Shown: positions 1-5,871 of the stretch, piece by piece
Layout: each line of letters starts with the position of its first letter
Position numbering within the stretch: position 1 is the first letter of the stretch
Assembly (NCBI GenBank): GCA_020346805.1
Contig: CP070790.1
Coordinates: 4,060,635-4,066,630, forward strand
Length of the DNA: 5,996 nucleotides
Direction of reading: 5' to 3'
Origin: Planctomycetota bacterium
GTDB taxonomy: Bacteria; Planctomycetota; Phycisphaerae; UBA1845; PWPN01
The notes under the pieces: generated by a model
What the model was told of the DNA's origin: nothing
Databases searched by the model: none
Seen by the model: only the letters and a program-made list of their open reading frames with translations
Program-made: the position numbers and the translations under genes

Positions 1-69
1 ATCAATCAAAGCTGTGATGATGAAAGCTCCTCAGCCAAACAGGATATTCACGAAAATACAAAGCAGTAA
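1..69 (+). CDS. possible 3' end of an unidentified upstream gene (partial)
   Basis: Frame 1 is open from the left edge to a TAA at 67-69 and would encode 22 residues, polar and charged (beginning INQSCDDESS, ending IHENTKQ). It has no recognisable motif. Its polarity suits a hydrophilic C-terminal tail, and it stops about 100 bases before the phosphoesterase start, which fits a same-strand gene upstream. In Firmicutes the ymdB family often sits after rny (ribonuclease Y), but this tail does not resemble the usual RNase Y C-terminus, so I do not assign it. Frame 2 is also open here to about position 120, so the reading frame is not certain. Confidence 0.3.
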   Translation: MNQSCDDESSSAKQDIHENTKQ

Positions 70-90
70 TCCGGATCAAAAGCCTCCCGC

Positions 91-119
91 TTGCCTCCGA
101 ATAAATTATCCGCTATGCT
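91..119 (+). promoter_or_regulatory. candidate sigma-70-type promoter for the phosphoesterase gene
   Basis: TTGCCT at 91-96 and TATGCT at 114-119 are separated by exactly 17 bases, and each matches the consensus at 4 of 6 positions. Transcription would begin near 126 and give a leader of about 46 bases before the ATG at 172. It lies after the TAA at 67-69. It is a pattern match only, and matches of this strength occur by chance. Confidence 0.28.
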
Positions 120-171
120 GAAAGGTCCACGGGATGAATTTACCCCATACCCGTGGCTAGAAAGTTTTATT

Positions 172-987
172 ATGCAAGTTAATCTGTTGTGTATTGGGGA
201 TGTCGTCGGCAAACCCGGACGATTTGTGTTGTCCCAGGTATTACCCGATCTGATCAGGAAATATGATCTTGACTGTGTCATATGCAACGCCGAGAATGCC
301 GCCGGCGGTTCGGGTCTGACCGGACAGCTATATAAGAAGTTTCTGCATTACGGGGTAAACCTGATCACCCTGGGCGATCATGCCTACCGCAAACTGGACA
401 TCATCCCGGTTATTGAACAATCGGACCATATTGTACGACCTGCAAACTTCCCTCCAACTTCACCAGGGAAAACTTTTGCCATTTATCAAACCAACATCGG
501 TCCGAAAGTTGCGGTGGTCTCGCTGCTGGGGCGTCTATATATGAGACCGACAAGCGATTGCCCATACCGTGCTATCGACAATGTACTTCACCAAATACCC
601 GATGAGGTCAAAATTATTGTGGTGGACATCCATGCCGAAGCTACCAGCGAAAAGATCGCCATGGGCTGGTATCTGGACGGCAGGGCAAGTGTTGTCTTCG
701 GTACCCACACCCACGTATCTACCGCCGACGAGTGTATTTTACCCCAAGGTACCGCTTATATCACCGATGTCGGTATGACCGGCCCCTATGATTCGGTGCT
801 TGGCCGTAAAAAGGACCGGGTGATTCGCACGCTCACCACCAACATACCTTCACCATTCGAGGTCGCTAACGATGATCCCCGGCTATGCGGCATCCTGGTG
901 CAGGTGGAGTCAACCACCGGCAACGCAACCCATATTGAGCGTATACGTGTTGATGTTGATAACACCGATAAGATCGAACCTACCTAA
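172..987 (+). CDS. ymdB: YmdB/TIGR00282-family metallophosphoesterase
   Basis: A cytoplasmic dinuclear-metal phosphoesterase of the family that includes Bacillus subtilis YmdB, a 2',3'-cyclic nucleotide phosphodiesterase. The protein has 271 residues, close to the usual 260-275. Family motifs run in order: IGDVVGKPGR with Asp10; NAENAAGGSGLT with Glu41 and Asn42; LGDHAYRK with Asp69 and His70; RPANFP; DIHAEATSEK with His154; GTHTHV with His179 and His181; then TAYITDVGMTGPYDSVLG. These match the metal ligands known in YmdB, except that the usual GNH is GDH here. The frame is open back to 70 with a TTG at 91 and an ATG at 115, but homologues begin just before the IGD motif, and AGAAAG at 159-164 is a weak ribosome site 7 bases before 172, so I chose 172. 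xseA follows on the same strand after 95 bases. Family assignment is firm; the actual substrate is unknown. Confidence 0.93.
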   Translation: MQVNLLCIGDVVGKPGRFVLSQVLPDLIRKYDLDCVICNAENAAGGSGLTGQLYKKFLHYGVNLITLGDHAYRKLDIIPVIEQSDHIVRPANFPPTSPGKTFAIYQTNIGPKVAVVSLLGRLYMRPTSDCPYRAIDNVLHQIPDEVKIIVVDIHAEATSEKIAMGWYLDGRASVVFGTHTHVSTADECILPQGTAYITDVGMTGPYDSVLGRKKDRVIRTLTTNIPSPFEVANDDPRLCGILVQVESTTGNATHIERIRVDVDNTDKIEPT

Positions 988-1045
988 GCACTACGTTATA
1001 AGCACCGATTTTCGCAAAAAAATATCTATAAGACACCTATTCAGC

Positions 1046-1074
1046 TTGTCTATCAACCAATCTACATTTACCAT
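1046..1074 (+). promoter_or_regulatory. weak candidate promoter just before xseA
   Basis: TTGTCT (1046-1051) and TACCAT (1069-1074), spaced by 17 bases, each match consensus at 4 of 6 positions. Initiation from here would start near 1081 and give an almost leaderless xseA message, which would suit the missing Shine-Dalgarno. A competing -10-like element, TATAAG at 1027-1032, is a better hexamer but has no credible -35. The gap 988-1082 shows no hairpin terminator, so xseA may simply be read through from the phosphoesterase gene. Confidence 0.18.
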
Positions 1075-1082
1075 CACAATAT

Positions 1083-2642
1083 ATGGCTGCCGAAAGACCA
1101 ATTTTTGATCCCAATCGTATTACCCCTCCCCAACAGGAATTACCCACCACGCGCACCTTAAGCGTTACCCAGCTCAATTCCTTAATCAAACGGATATTAA
1201 ACGATCACTTGCCAACCACCATCCACTTGGTCGGCCAGATCAGTAATCTGACCCATCCCATCAGCGGCCATCTGTATCTGACGCTCAAAGACGAACATAG
1301 CGAAATCCGTGCCGTTATGTGGCGATCGGCGGCTTCAACCCTCAAATTCAAACCTGTTGATGGGATGGAAGTCATTGCCACCGGACAAGTCGATCATTAC
1401 GAGCCCAGAGGACAATGTCAGTTCTACATCCGCAAACTCGAACCTCGCGGTACGGGGGCATTGGAACTCGCCTTCAGGCAAATGCGCGATCGGCTTTCGG
1501 ACGAGGGACTTTTCGACCCTAAGCACAAAAAAACCATTCCACGGTTTCCGCATCAAATTGCCGTGGTCACCAGCAGCACCGGTGCCGCCATCCGCGACAT
1601 ATTAAAAACTATACGCAAAAGATACCCCTGTGCATCGGTTCTACTTCACCCGGCACGCGTACAAGGTGAAGGAGCTGCTCTGGAAATAGCCGAGGCCGTC
1701 AAACGATTAAATCGTCTGGCCGACTCCCTGGGAGGTATCGAGGTAATGATCGTCGGCAGGGGCGGAGGATCCATCGAAGACCTCTGGCCCTTCAATGAAG
1801 AAATCGTGGCCCAAGCCATATATAACAGTAAAATCCCAATCATCAGCGCCGTCGGCCACGAGATCGACGTAACCATTGCCGACCTGGTAGCTGATGTTCG
1901 GGCACCGACTCCAACCGCTGCCGGTGAGATTGTCGTCCCCGTACTCGATGAAGTCCTGGAGTTCCTGGCAAACACGGCTTCTCAACTACAACGGGCAGTC
2001 AGACATGGCCTGGACTTGGCTGCGTCACGTCTTCAAGCTGTTCGGCAAATCGAATGGTTTCGCGATCCAATCATTGTAATTAACCGAAAAGAGCAACAAC
2101 TGGATGAATTAAACTCCAGATTTCAGCTATGCTGGGCCCGAAGGCTATCCCAAGCTCACCAAAGGTTGCACCAAATAGAAATGGTACTGGCAAAGATACA
2201 ACCCGCTACTTTCATCCGGTACCAGCAAAGCCGACTCAATAACATAACCCGCCATCTACGATGGAGGATACAACAATACATACGAAATACCGAGCACAAA
2301 ATTGATCGTACTCGAAATAATCTGCTGGCCGCCTCTCCAAAACATCGTCTTGAGCTAGATCGTGAGAAAATCACAAAATACATCGGTAATCTTAACCGTA
2401 TAATTACACATCGTACCAAATTAACCCAACATACCCTCGAATCACTTACTGCCAGAATCGAAGCAACCAGCTACCGCCAAACCCTTACCCGAGGCTATAC
2501 TATTACCCGCCTGTCTCGAGGACGATCAGTCATTACCCGGCCCGATCAGGTACAACCCGGTTGGAAGATCGTAACTGAAACAATGAACGGAGAATTCGAA
2601 AGTCGGATTATAGATTCCGATCAGAAGGAATTGTTTGAATAA
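1083..2642 (+). CDS. xseA: exodeoxyribonuclease VII large subunit
   Basis: Catalytic large subunit of exonuclease VII, which with several XseB subunits degrades single-stranded DNA from both ends to oligonucleotides in the cytoplasm (DNA repair and turnover). An N-terminal OB-fold DNA-binding domain spans about residues 25-125, starting at LSVTQLNSLIKRIL and including GQISN and GHLYLTLKD. The nuclease domain follows: GLFDP at 142-146, VVTSSTGAAIRDIL at 161-174, GRGGGSIEDLW at 225-235 with FNEE after it, and VGHEIDVTIAD at 257-267, the conserved core. A long, basic, Gln-rich helical region (about 290-460) fits the coiled-coil arm that binds XseB. The C-terminus has the typical LTRGYTI (468-474). 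At 519 residues it exceeds E. coli XseA (456) because of about 25 extra N-terminal residues and a longer helical arm. The ATG at 1083 is the only sensible start; no Shine-Dalgarno is seen. No xseB follows; the next gene is convergent. Confidence 0.96.
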   Translation: MAAERPIFDPNRITPPQQELPTTRTLSVTQLNSLIKRILNDHLPTTIHLVGQISNLTHPISGHLYLTLKDEHSEIRAVMWRSAASTLKFKPVDGMEVIATGQVDHYEPRGQCQFYIRKLEPRGTGALELAFRQMRDRLSDEGLFDPKHKKTIPRFPHQIAVVTSSTGAAIRDILKTIRKRYPCASVLLHPARVQGEGAALEIAEAVKRLNRLADSLGGIEVMIVGRGGGSIEDLWPFNEEIVAQAIYNSKIPIISAVGHEIDVTIADLVADVRAPTPTAAGEIVVPVLDEVLEFLANTASQLQRAVRHGLDLAASRLQAVRQIEWFRDPIIVINRKEQQLDELNSRFQLCWARRLSQAHQRLHQIEMVLAKIQPATFIRYQQSRLNNITRHLRWRIQQYIRNTEHKIDRTRNNLLAASPKHRLELDREKITKYIGNLNRIITHRTKLTQHTLESLTARIEATSYRQTLTRGYTITRLSRGRSVITRPDQVQPGWKIVTETMNGEFESRIIDSDQKELFE

Positions 2643-2734
2643 AATAACTTCGTCCACTTATGCTCCCCAACACTTTCCTTATCTTGTCCCCATAAACTCT
2701 ACAACTATTTCAAAGGCGGTGAAACTCGACTCAT

Positions 2735-2765
2735 AAAAAAACGGCTGACCACAAGCCAGCCGTTT
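2735..2765 (-). terminator. rho-independent terminator of the protease gene
   Basis: A perfect 9-bp inverted repeat, AAACGGCTG (2739-2747) and CAGCCGTTT (2757-2765), encloses a 9-base loop. Read on the - strand, the stem runs into seven consecutive Ts (2741 to 2735), partly inside the stem, which is the classic intrinsic terminator form. It begins 31 bases past the stop codon of the leftward protease gene. On the + strand only three Ts are present, so termination of the xseA transcript here (about 95 bases after its stop) would be weaker. The rest of 2643-2796 holds no visible gene. Confidence 0.85.
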
Positions 2766-2796
2766 GAAATATGTATCGTTGTAATAACAATCCCAA

Positions 2797-5778
2797 TTAC
2801 CGCCGGCGAAGAATGAAGGATAAGAGCATAAGACCCGCCAGGCTCGCAACTATCGAACCTGCGGCACCGTTACCGCATACCATACCGGGATTCAATGCGT
2901 CTGACGGTGCGGTCTCTGCCGCCGTTACTCCACTGCCTCCTACAATCACCAAAGCCGAGCCCATTCCACCTGAACCACTCTGATCGGTAACTTCGAGGGT
3001 TACGCCATAGGTTCCCGGCAGAAGATATACATGTTCGACAACCTGGCCGGTCGCTGTGCTGCCGTCACCAAAATCCCAAAGGTAACTCAGGGCACTGTTA
3101 TCGCCGTCGGGGTCGTCGGCTATACCCTTGAAAACGACCACCAACGGCGCCGTCCCGCTGTTTGGATTGGCAACAATCTGCACCGTTGGCGGAAGATTCC
3201 CTTCCGAACTGACAACTATTCGCGTACTGGCTGAAGCGGTCAGACCGTCCACGTTGGTCACTGTCAATCGGGCCGTATATTCCCCCGGGGAAAAGTAGGT
3301 ATGATCGACCGTAGCACCCGATCCTGTTGTCCCGTCACCGAAATCCCATAAAAATGAAACCAATCCCTTATCATCGATACCGCCACCGGCAAAGTGTACA
3401 TCCAGAGGCATCGGACCTATTTTCGGAGAAGCCTGGATTGAGGCCAGTGGGACAGATACCGTCCCGGAAGCAGAAACTACCGCTCGCCTTCCCCAGGAAT
3501 AGTAGTCGGATGCATTACGTACGAATAATGCATATTCAAATTCACCTTCCGGCAAGCCGGTTTGATCGAGTTCATCGATCAGGTCGTTGGCCACCACAAT
3601 AACCCCGGATGCCACCTGTTGACCCACGGTATATTCGATCCCATCCACCGGGGCCCAATTAAGCTGACCGGCCGGTCCCCGTACCACCAGAACGCCGGCA
3701 ACGTCATTATCTATCACACCATCATCATCCCAATCAGGATTATCCCAGAACAAAAGACCAAGGGCCTGCGAACTAATGCTCTGGACATTTTTCACCGGGC
3801 TCGGCCAGGACTCACCAACCTGGGCGGCCAGCACCGCTCGATGGGCATTAACCCGCCCATGACCGTAACGAAGGTTATGACCGGTAACCGAATCAAACCA
3901 CTCGTTCGGTGCTTGGATCTTGTCGGCGGTATGCTCGATAAGGTTACGAGCCTCCCGCGCCGTCAGATTATTGTTAACACTGAATACCAGTGCGGCCACA
4001 CCGGTAACCATCGGACAGGCCGCCGATGTCCCATTAAAACGCTTGGTGTAATTGACGTTAGGAAATTCATCGAACCAATCCATATCCGGAACCAGTGGGA
4101 TACCCCATGGATCGTTGGGATCGTACCACACTGGAACATCGAGAAATTTCATCATCTCGTTATAACCGCGGATCGGCCAACCCGGATCCAGCAGACCGTC
4201 CCCATCAAAATCCCACACCGTGTACCCCTGCACCTGCATATTGTCTGTGGTAGCAATATCTGCAACAAAACATGACCCTTGGCCGCCCTCACCATATTGA
4301 CTACGGGGAGCATCAATCCCCCCCCCAGGGGCCATTACCGATAGTTCCGCGCCGTAATTGCTGTAACACGAGACCGTGTCGTCACGCTGGGTAGCACCAA
4401 CAGCTAATACATTAGGCATCGAAGCGTAAATATTTCCATAAGAAATTGGTATGGGATCGCGATAAAAAATATCGCCATTACCAGCAGAAAATAACACTAA
4501 GCAACCTAGCCCACTACGACCGTTGGTCGCCACTTCAAAAATGGCATCACTGATAAGGTCGGGAAGCATAAAGGAGGCGTTTGGTATAACTGGCAACAAA
4601 GCCGTCCCTGGACCTCCCCAACTATTATTGATCGCCATTGCCCCATTACGCTCGGCAAAAATAAATGCATCAGCCACGTCCTGATCGGTCGTATAAAACC
4701 AACCAAGGCCTATCTTGCATCCAATCAAGCCGGCGAAGGGGGCAACACCTCGTACCCCAATAGTGTTTGCCCGGGCACAGATAACACCACTGACTGCCGT
4801 ACCATGTGCCTCTCCAATTGGATCAGGGTAATCCGGTCCGAAAAACGGACTGGGATCCCCATCTTCGCCAGCCGGATCAAGATAGCCAATAACATAGAGG
4901 ATATCCCCTGTGTCCGGATCAACGATATAAACCGTCCCAACTTCCGAACCCAGAAAATCGTATCCGGTCAGATAATTCTCCATCAGATCTTCGTGATCGC
5001 GCTGAATCGAATCGTCAATAACCGCTACTACAGCCCCTTCACCCATAGTGATTTCCCAGGCTTCAGGAGCATCAATATCAGCATCCGGTACTGCTCCATC
5101 AAGTTGGCCGGTATTGTTCAAATGCCATTGAAATGGATAGAACGTATCTTCGATTATTTGTGACGCTTGATGTTTTTCCAATTTAAACAAAATACTCGGA
5201 TGACAGTATACTACGTTGGAATTCTGCAATATCTGCTTCGAGCAGGTATAGGGATCAGCTTTATTTTCATTGACATTGAACACATAAACCTGCGGTAATC
5301 CCGATATCTCTCGGCTCACCATACAGTTATACTGGGTGGCGATTGCATTCACCTGAGCCCGCGGTGTGCCCGGTTGAAAACGAACAATAACCTGGCCATT
5401 GAGCAAAATGGGGTAATCCGTGTATGATGTGTTGTACGCCGGTCGAACCGCTAACACTCCATCTACCCCCAATAGTGCTTCTTTGGTTGCGGCATTTGCT
5501 GATCCAACTGTCACCATTCGATAGTTATGATATTGAGGCGGAAGGCCTTTGATTCGCTCAAATGTGGTAAAACCAGCCGCCGCAAGATTCTGTTGTACAA
5601 CTGACGCCGATATCCGAGGATCAATCACTATCATTAATCGATCGTTCATGGCAACAGTATCAAAGGGCCCCTCTGTTGCCAGTAGTGGTTGACCGGTCAA
5701 ATAAAGAATCACCAACACAACACACACTGATTTAAACATTATAAACCGGCTATAATTTAGGCCTGGTCTTAATCTCAT
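2797..5778 (-). CDS. secreted S8 (subtilisin/kexin-like) serine protease with tandem propeptide, FN3-like and two PKD domains, C-terminal sorting tail
   Basis: A predicted secreted endopeptidase of 993 residues. A signal peptide lies near residues 14-34 (hydrophobic VCVVLVILYLTG, cleavage likely after PLLA). Residues 46-115 and 129-197 form two similar propeptide-like units. The S8 domain (about 215-657) begins with kexin-like PFQWHLNNTGQ and carries Asp255 (VAVIDDS), His325 (EAHGTAVSG), oxyanion Asn434 (FSAGN) and Ser585 (NGTSAACPM), so it should be active. The Asp-His and Asn-Ser spacings (70 and 151) are long and show inserted loops. Next come an FN3-like domain (661-772), two PKD domains (776-856, 863-946, each with WDFGDG) and a tail with Cys968-Gly, a hydrophobic helix and RRR at the end, which suggests surface anchoring. 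I chose ATG 5778 because GAGGG stands 7 bases before it; ATG 5817 gives 13 more residues without a good ribosome site, and ATG 5739 lies directly at the signal peptide. Substrate unknown. Confidence 0.93.
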   Translation of the reverse strand: MRLRPGLNYSRFIMFKSVCVVLVILYLTGQPLLATEGPFDTVAMNDRLMIVIDPRISASVVQQNLAAAGFTTFERIKGLPPQYHNYRMVTVGSANAATKEALLGVDGVLAVRPAYNTSYTDYPILLNGQVIVRFQPGTPRAQVNAIATQYNCMVSREISGLPQVYVFNVNENKADPYTCSKQILQNSNVVYCHPSILFKLEKHQASQIIEDTFYPFQWHLNNTGQLDGAVPDADIDAPEAWEITMGEGAVVAVIDDSIQRDHEDLMENYLTGYDFLGSEVGTVYIVDPDTGDILYVIGYLDPAGEDGDPSPFFGPDYPDPIGEAHGTAVSGVICARANTIGVRGVAPFAGLIGCKIGLGWFYTTDQDVADAFIFAERNGAMAINNSWGGPGTALLPVIPNASFMLPDLISDAIFEVATNGRSGLGCLVLFSAGNGDIFYRDPIPISYGNIYASMPNVLAVGATQRDDTVSCYSNYGAELSVMAPGGGIDAPRSQYGEGGQGSCFVADIATTDNMQVQGYTVWDFDGDGLLDPGWPIRGYNEMMKFLDVPVWYDPNDPWGIPLVPDMDWFDEFPNVNYTKRFNGTSAACPMVTGVAALVFSVNNNLTAREARNLIEHTADKIQAPNEWFDSVTGHNLRYGHGRVNAHRAVLAAQVGESWPSPVKNVQSISSQALGLLFWDNPDWDDDGVIDNDVAGVLVVRGPAGQLNWAPVDGIEYTVGQQVASGVIVVANDLIDELDQTGLPEGEFEYALFVRNASDYYSWGRRAVVSASGTVSVPLASIQASPKIGPMPLDVHFAGGGIDDKGLVSFLWDFGDGTTGSGATVDHTYFSPGEYTARLTVTNVDGLTASASTRIVVSSEGNLPPTVQIVANPNSGTAPLVVVFKGIADDPDGDNSALSYLWDFGDGSTATGQVVEHVYLLPGTYGVTLEVTDQSGSGGMGSALVIVGGSGVTAAETAPSDALNPGMVCGNGAAGSIVASLAGLMLLSFILRRR
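2800..2877 (-). other. C-terminal Cys-Gly sorting signal of the protease
   Basis: The last 26 residues (968-993) start with CGNGAAG, continue as a hydrophobic stretch (IVASLAGLMLLSFIL) and end in RRR. This tripartite plan (short small-residue or Cys motif, membrane helix, basic end) is that of the GlyGly-CTERM and MYXO-CTERM class of protein-sorting signals, which are processed by dedicated membrane proteases. I cannot name the exact subclass from one example. Confidence 0.7.
2941..3453 (-). repeat. two tandem PKD-domain repeats inside the protease gene
   Basis: Residues 776-856 (3211-3453) and 863-946 (2941-3192) are two PKD (polycystic kidney disease) beta-sandwich domains. Each has the order P..V.F.G, LWDFGDG, a histidine-containing HxY, PGxY and LxVT. 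The WDFGDG codons fall at residues 811-816 and 901-906. PKD repeats in secreted bacterial proteases usually act as spacers or bind polymeric substrates such as collagen or chitin; which applies here is not visible. The DNA copies are diverged, so the duplication is old. Confidence 0.88.
3463..3798 (-). other. fibronectin type III-like domain of the protease
   Basis: Residues 661-772 read as a beta-rich module between the catalytic domain and the PKD repeats: LGLLFWDNP, then AGVLVVRGPAG, DGIEYTVGQ, and DQTGLPEGEFEYALFVRNAS followed by YYSWG. This is the pattern of FN3-like modules in secreted bacterial proteins (hydrophobic strand with Trp, LVVR strand, TGL turn, Tyr-rich strand). A DxDxDGxxD loop is inserted after the first strand at residues 682-690 (3709-3735). 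Assignment rests on pattern only. Confidence 0.6.
4318..4326 (-). repeat. nine-base G homopolymer in the protease coding sequence
   Basis: Nine consecutive Cs on the + strand (4318-4326) are read on the - strand as GGG GGG GGG, Gly485-Gly487. They lie within the APGGG motif that many subtilases carry between the oxyanion Asn and the catalytic Ser. Elsewhere this gene mostly uses other glycine codons, so three GGG in a row stand out. A one-base slip would stop production of an active enzyme because Ser585 lies downstream. Confidence 0.9.
5188..5643 (-). repeat. tandem propeptide-like units of the protease
   Basis: Unit A (residues 46-115, 5434-5643) and unit B (residues 129-197, 5188-5394) share one layout: a hydrophobic V-rich strand, Pro, a helix with Val and Ala spaced alike, a basic residue followed by I.GLP, a Tyr/Val strand, Ala, a Leu-rich helix, then V...P. 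Both resemble the small alpha/beta inhibitor-like propeptides that fold and inhibit S8 proteases. They are strongly diverged in sequence. Confidence 0.55.
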
Positions 5779-5785
5779 GGATTTA

Positions 5786-5790
5786 CCCTC
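5786..5790 (-). promoter_or_regulatory. ribosome binding site deciding the protease start
   Basis: On the - strand GAGGG (5790 to 5786) precedes ATG 5776-5778 with 7 bases between. No comparable site precedes ATG 5817 (AT-rich leader) or ATG 5739. This is the reason for preferring the 993-residue form. Confidence 0.6.
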
Positions 5791-5842
5791 ACTACCTATC
5801 ATTATCGAGGTCCGCATAAAAATAATTACATCTCATCGACTA

Positions 5843-5848
5843 ATTATA
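5843..5848 (-). promoter_or_regulatory. possible -10 element upstream of the protease
   Basis: A perfect TATAAT lies on the - strand (5848 to 5843), in the short gap between the FG-GAP gene and the protease. It is about 65 bases before ATG 5778. The region 17 bases upstream (around 5866-5871) does not resemble a -35 box and there is no extended -10 TG, so it may be a chance hit in AT-rich DNA. If it is not a promoter, the protease is probably transcribed together with the upstream gene. Confidence 0.25.
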
Positions 5849-5871
5849 ACCTTATTGGTTTCTATCCTATT

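Noticed and set aside
91..171. N-terminal extension of the phosphoesterase from TTG at 91 (27 residues)
   Set aside because: Family members begin just before the IGD motif, the extension has no ribosome site, and it overlaps a promoter-like sequence. The ATG at 172 is preferred.
1527..1533. Run of seven As in xseA as a possible frameshift or recoding site
   Set aside because: The zero frame carries conserved XseA sequence on both sides (GLFDP before, VVTSSTGAA after), and no downstream stem or alternative product is apparent.
1646..1985. Two overlapping - strand open frames inside xseA
   Set aside because: They are antisense to the conserved GRGGGS and VGHE core of XseA. Neither has a ribosome site or a recognisable motif.
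3562..4275. A 237-codon open frame on the + strand
   Set aside because: It lies wholly antisense to the S8 catalytic and FN3-like regions, which have clear family motifs. Its translation is rich in His, Arg, Ile and Pro with no domain pattern, typical of a shadow frame.
5779..5817. 13-residue extension of the protease from ATG 5815-5817
   Set aside because: No Shine-Dalgarno precedes it, while ATG 5776-5778 has GAGGG at good spacing. It cannot be fully excluded.
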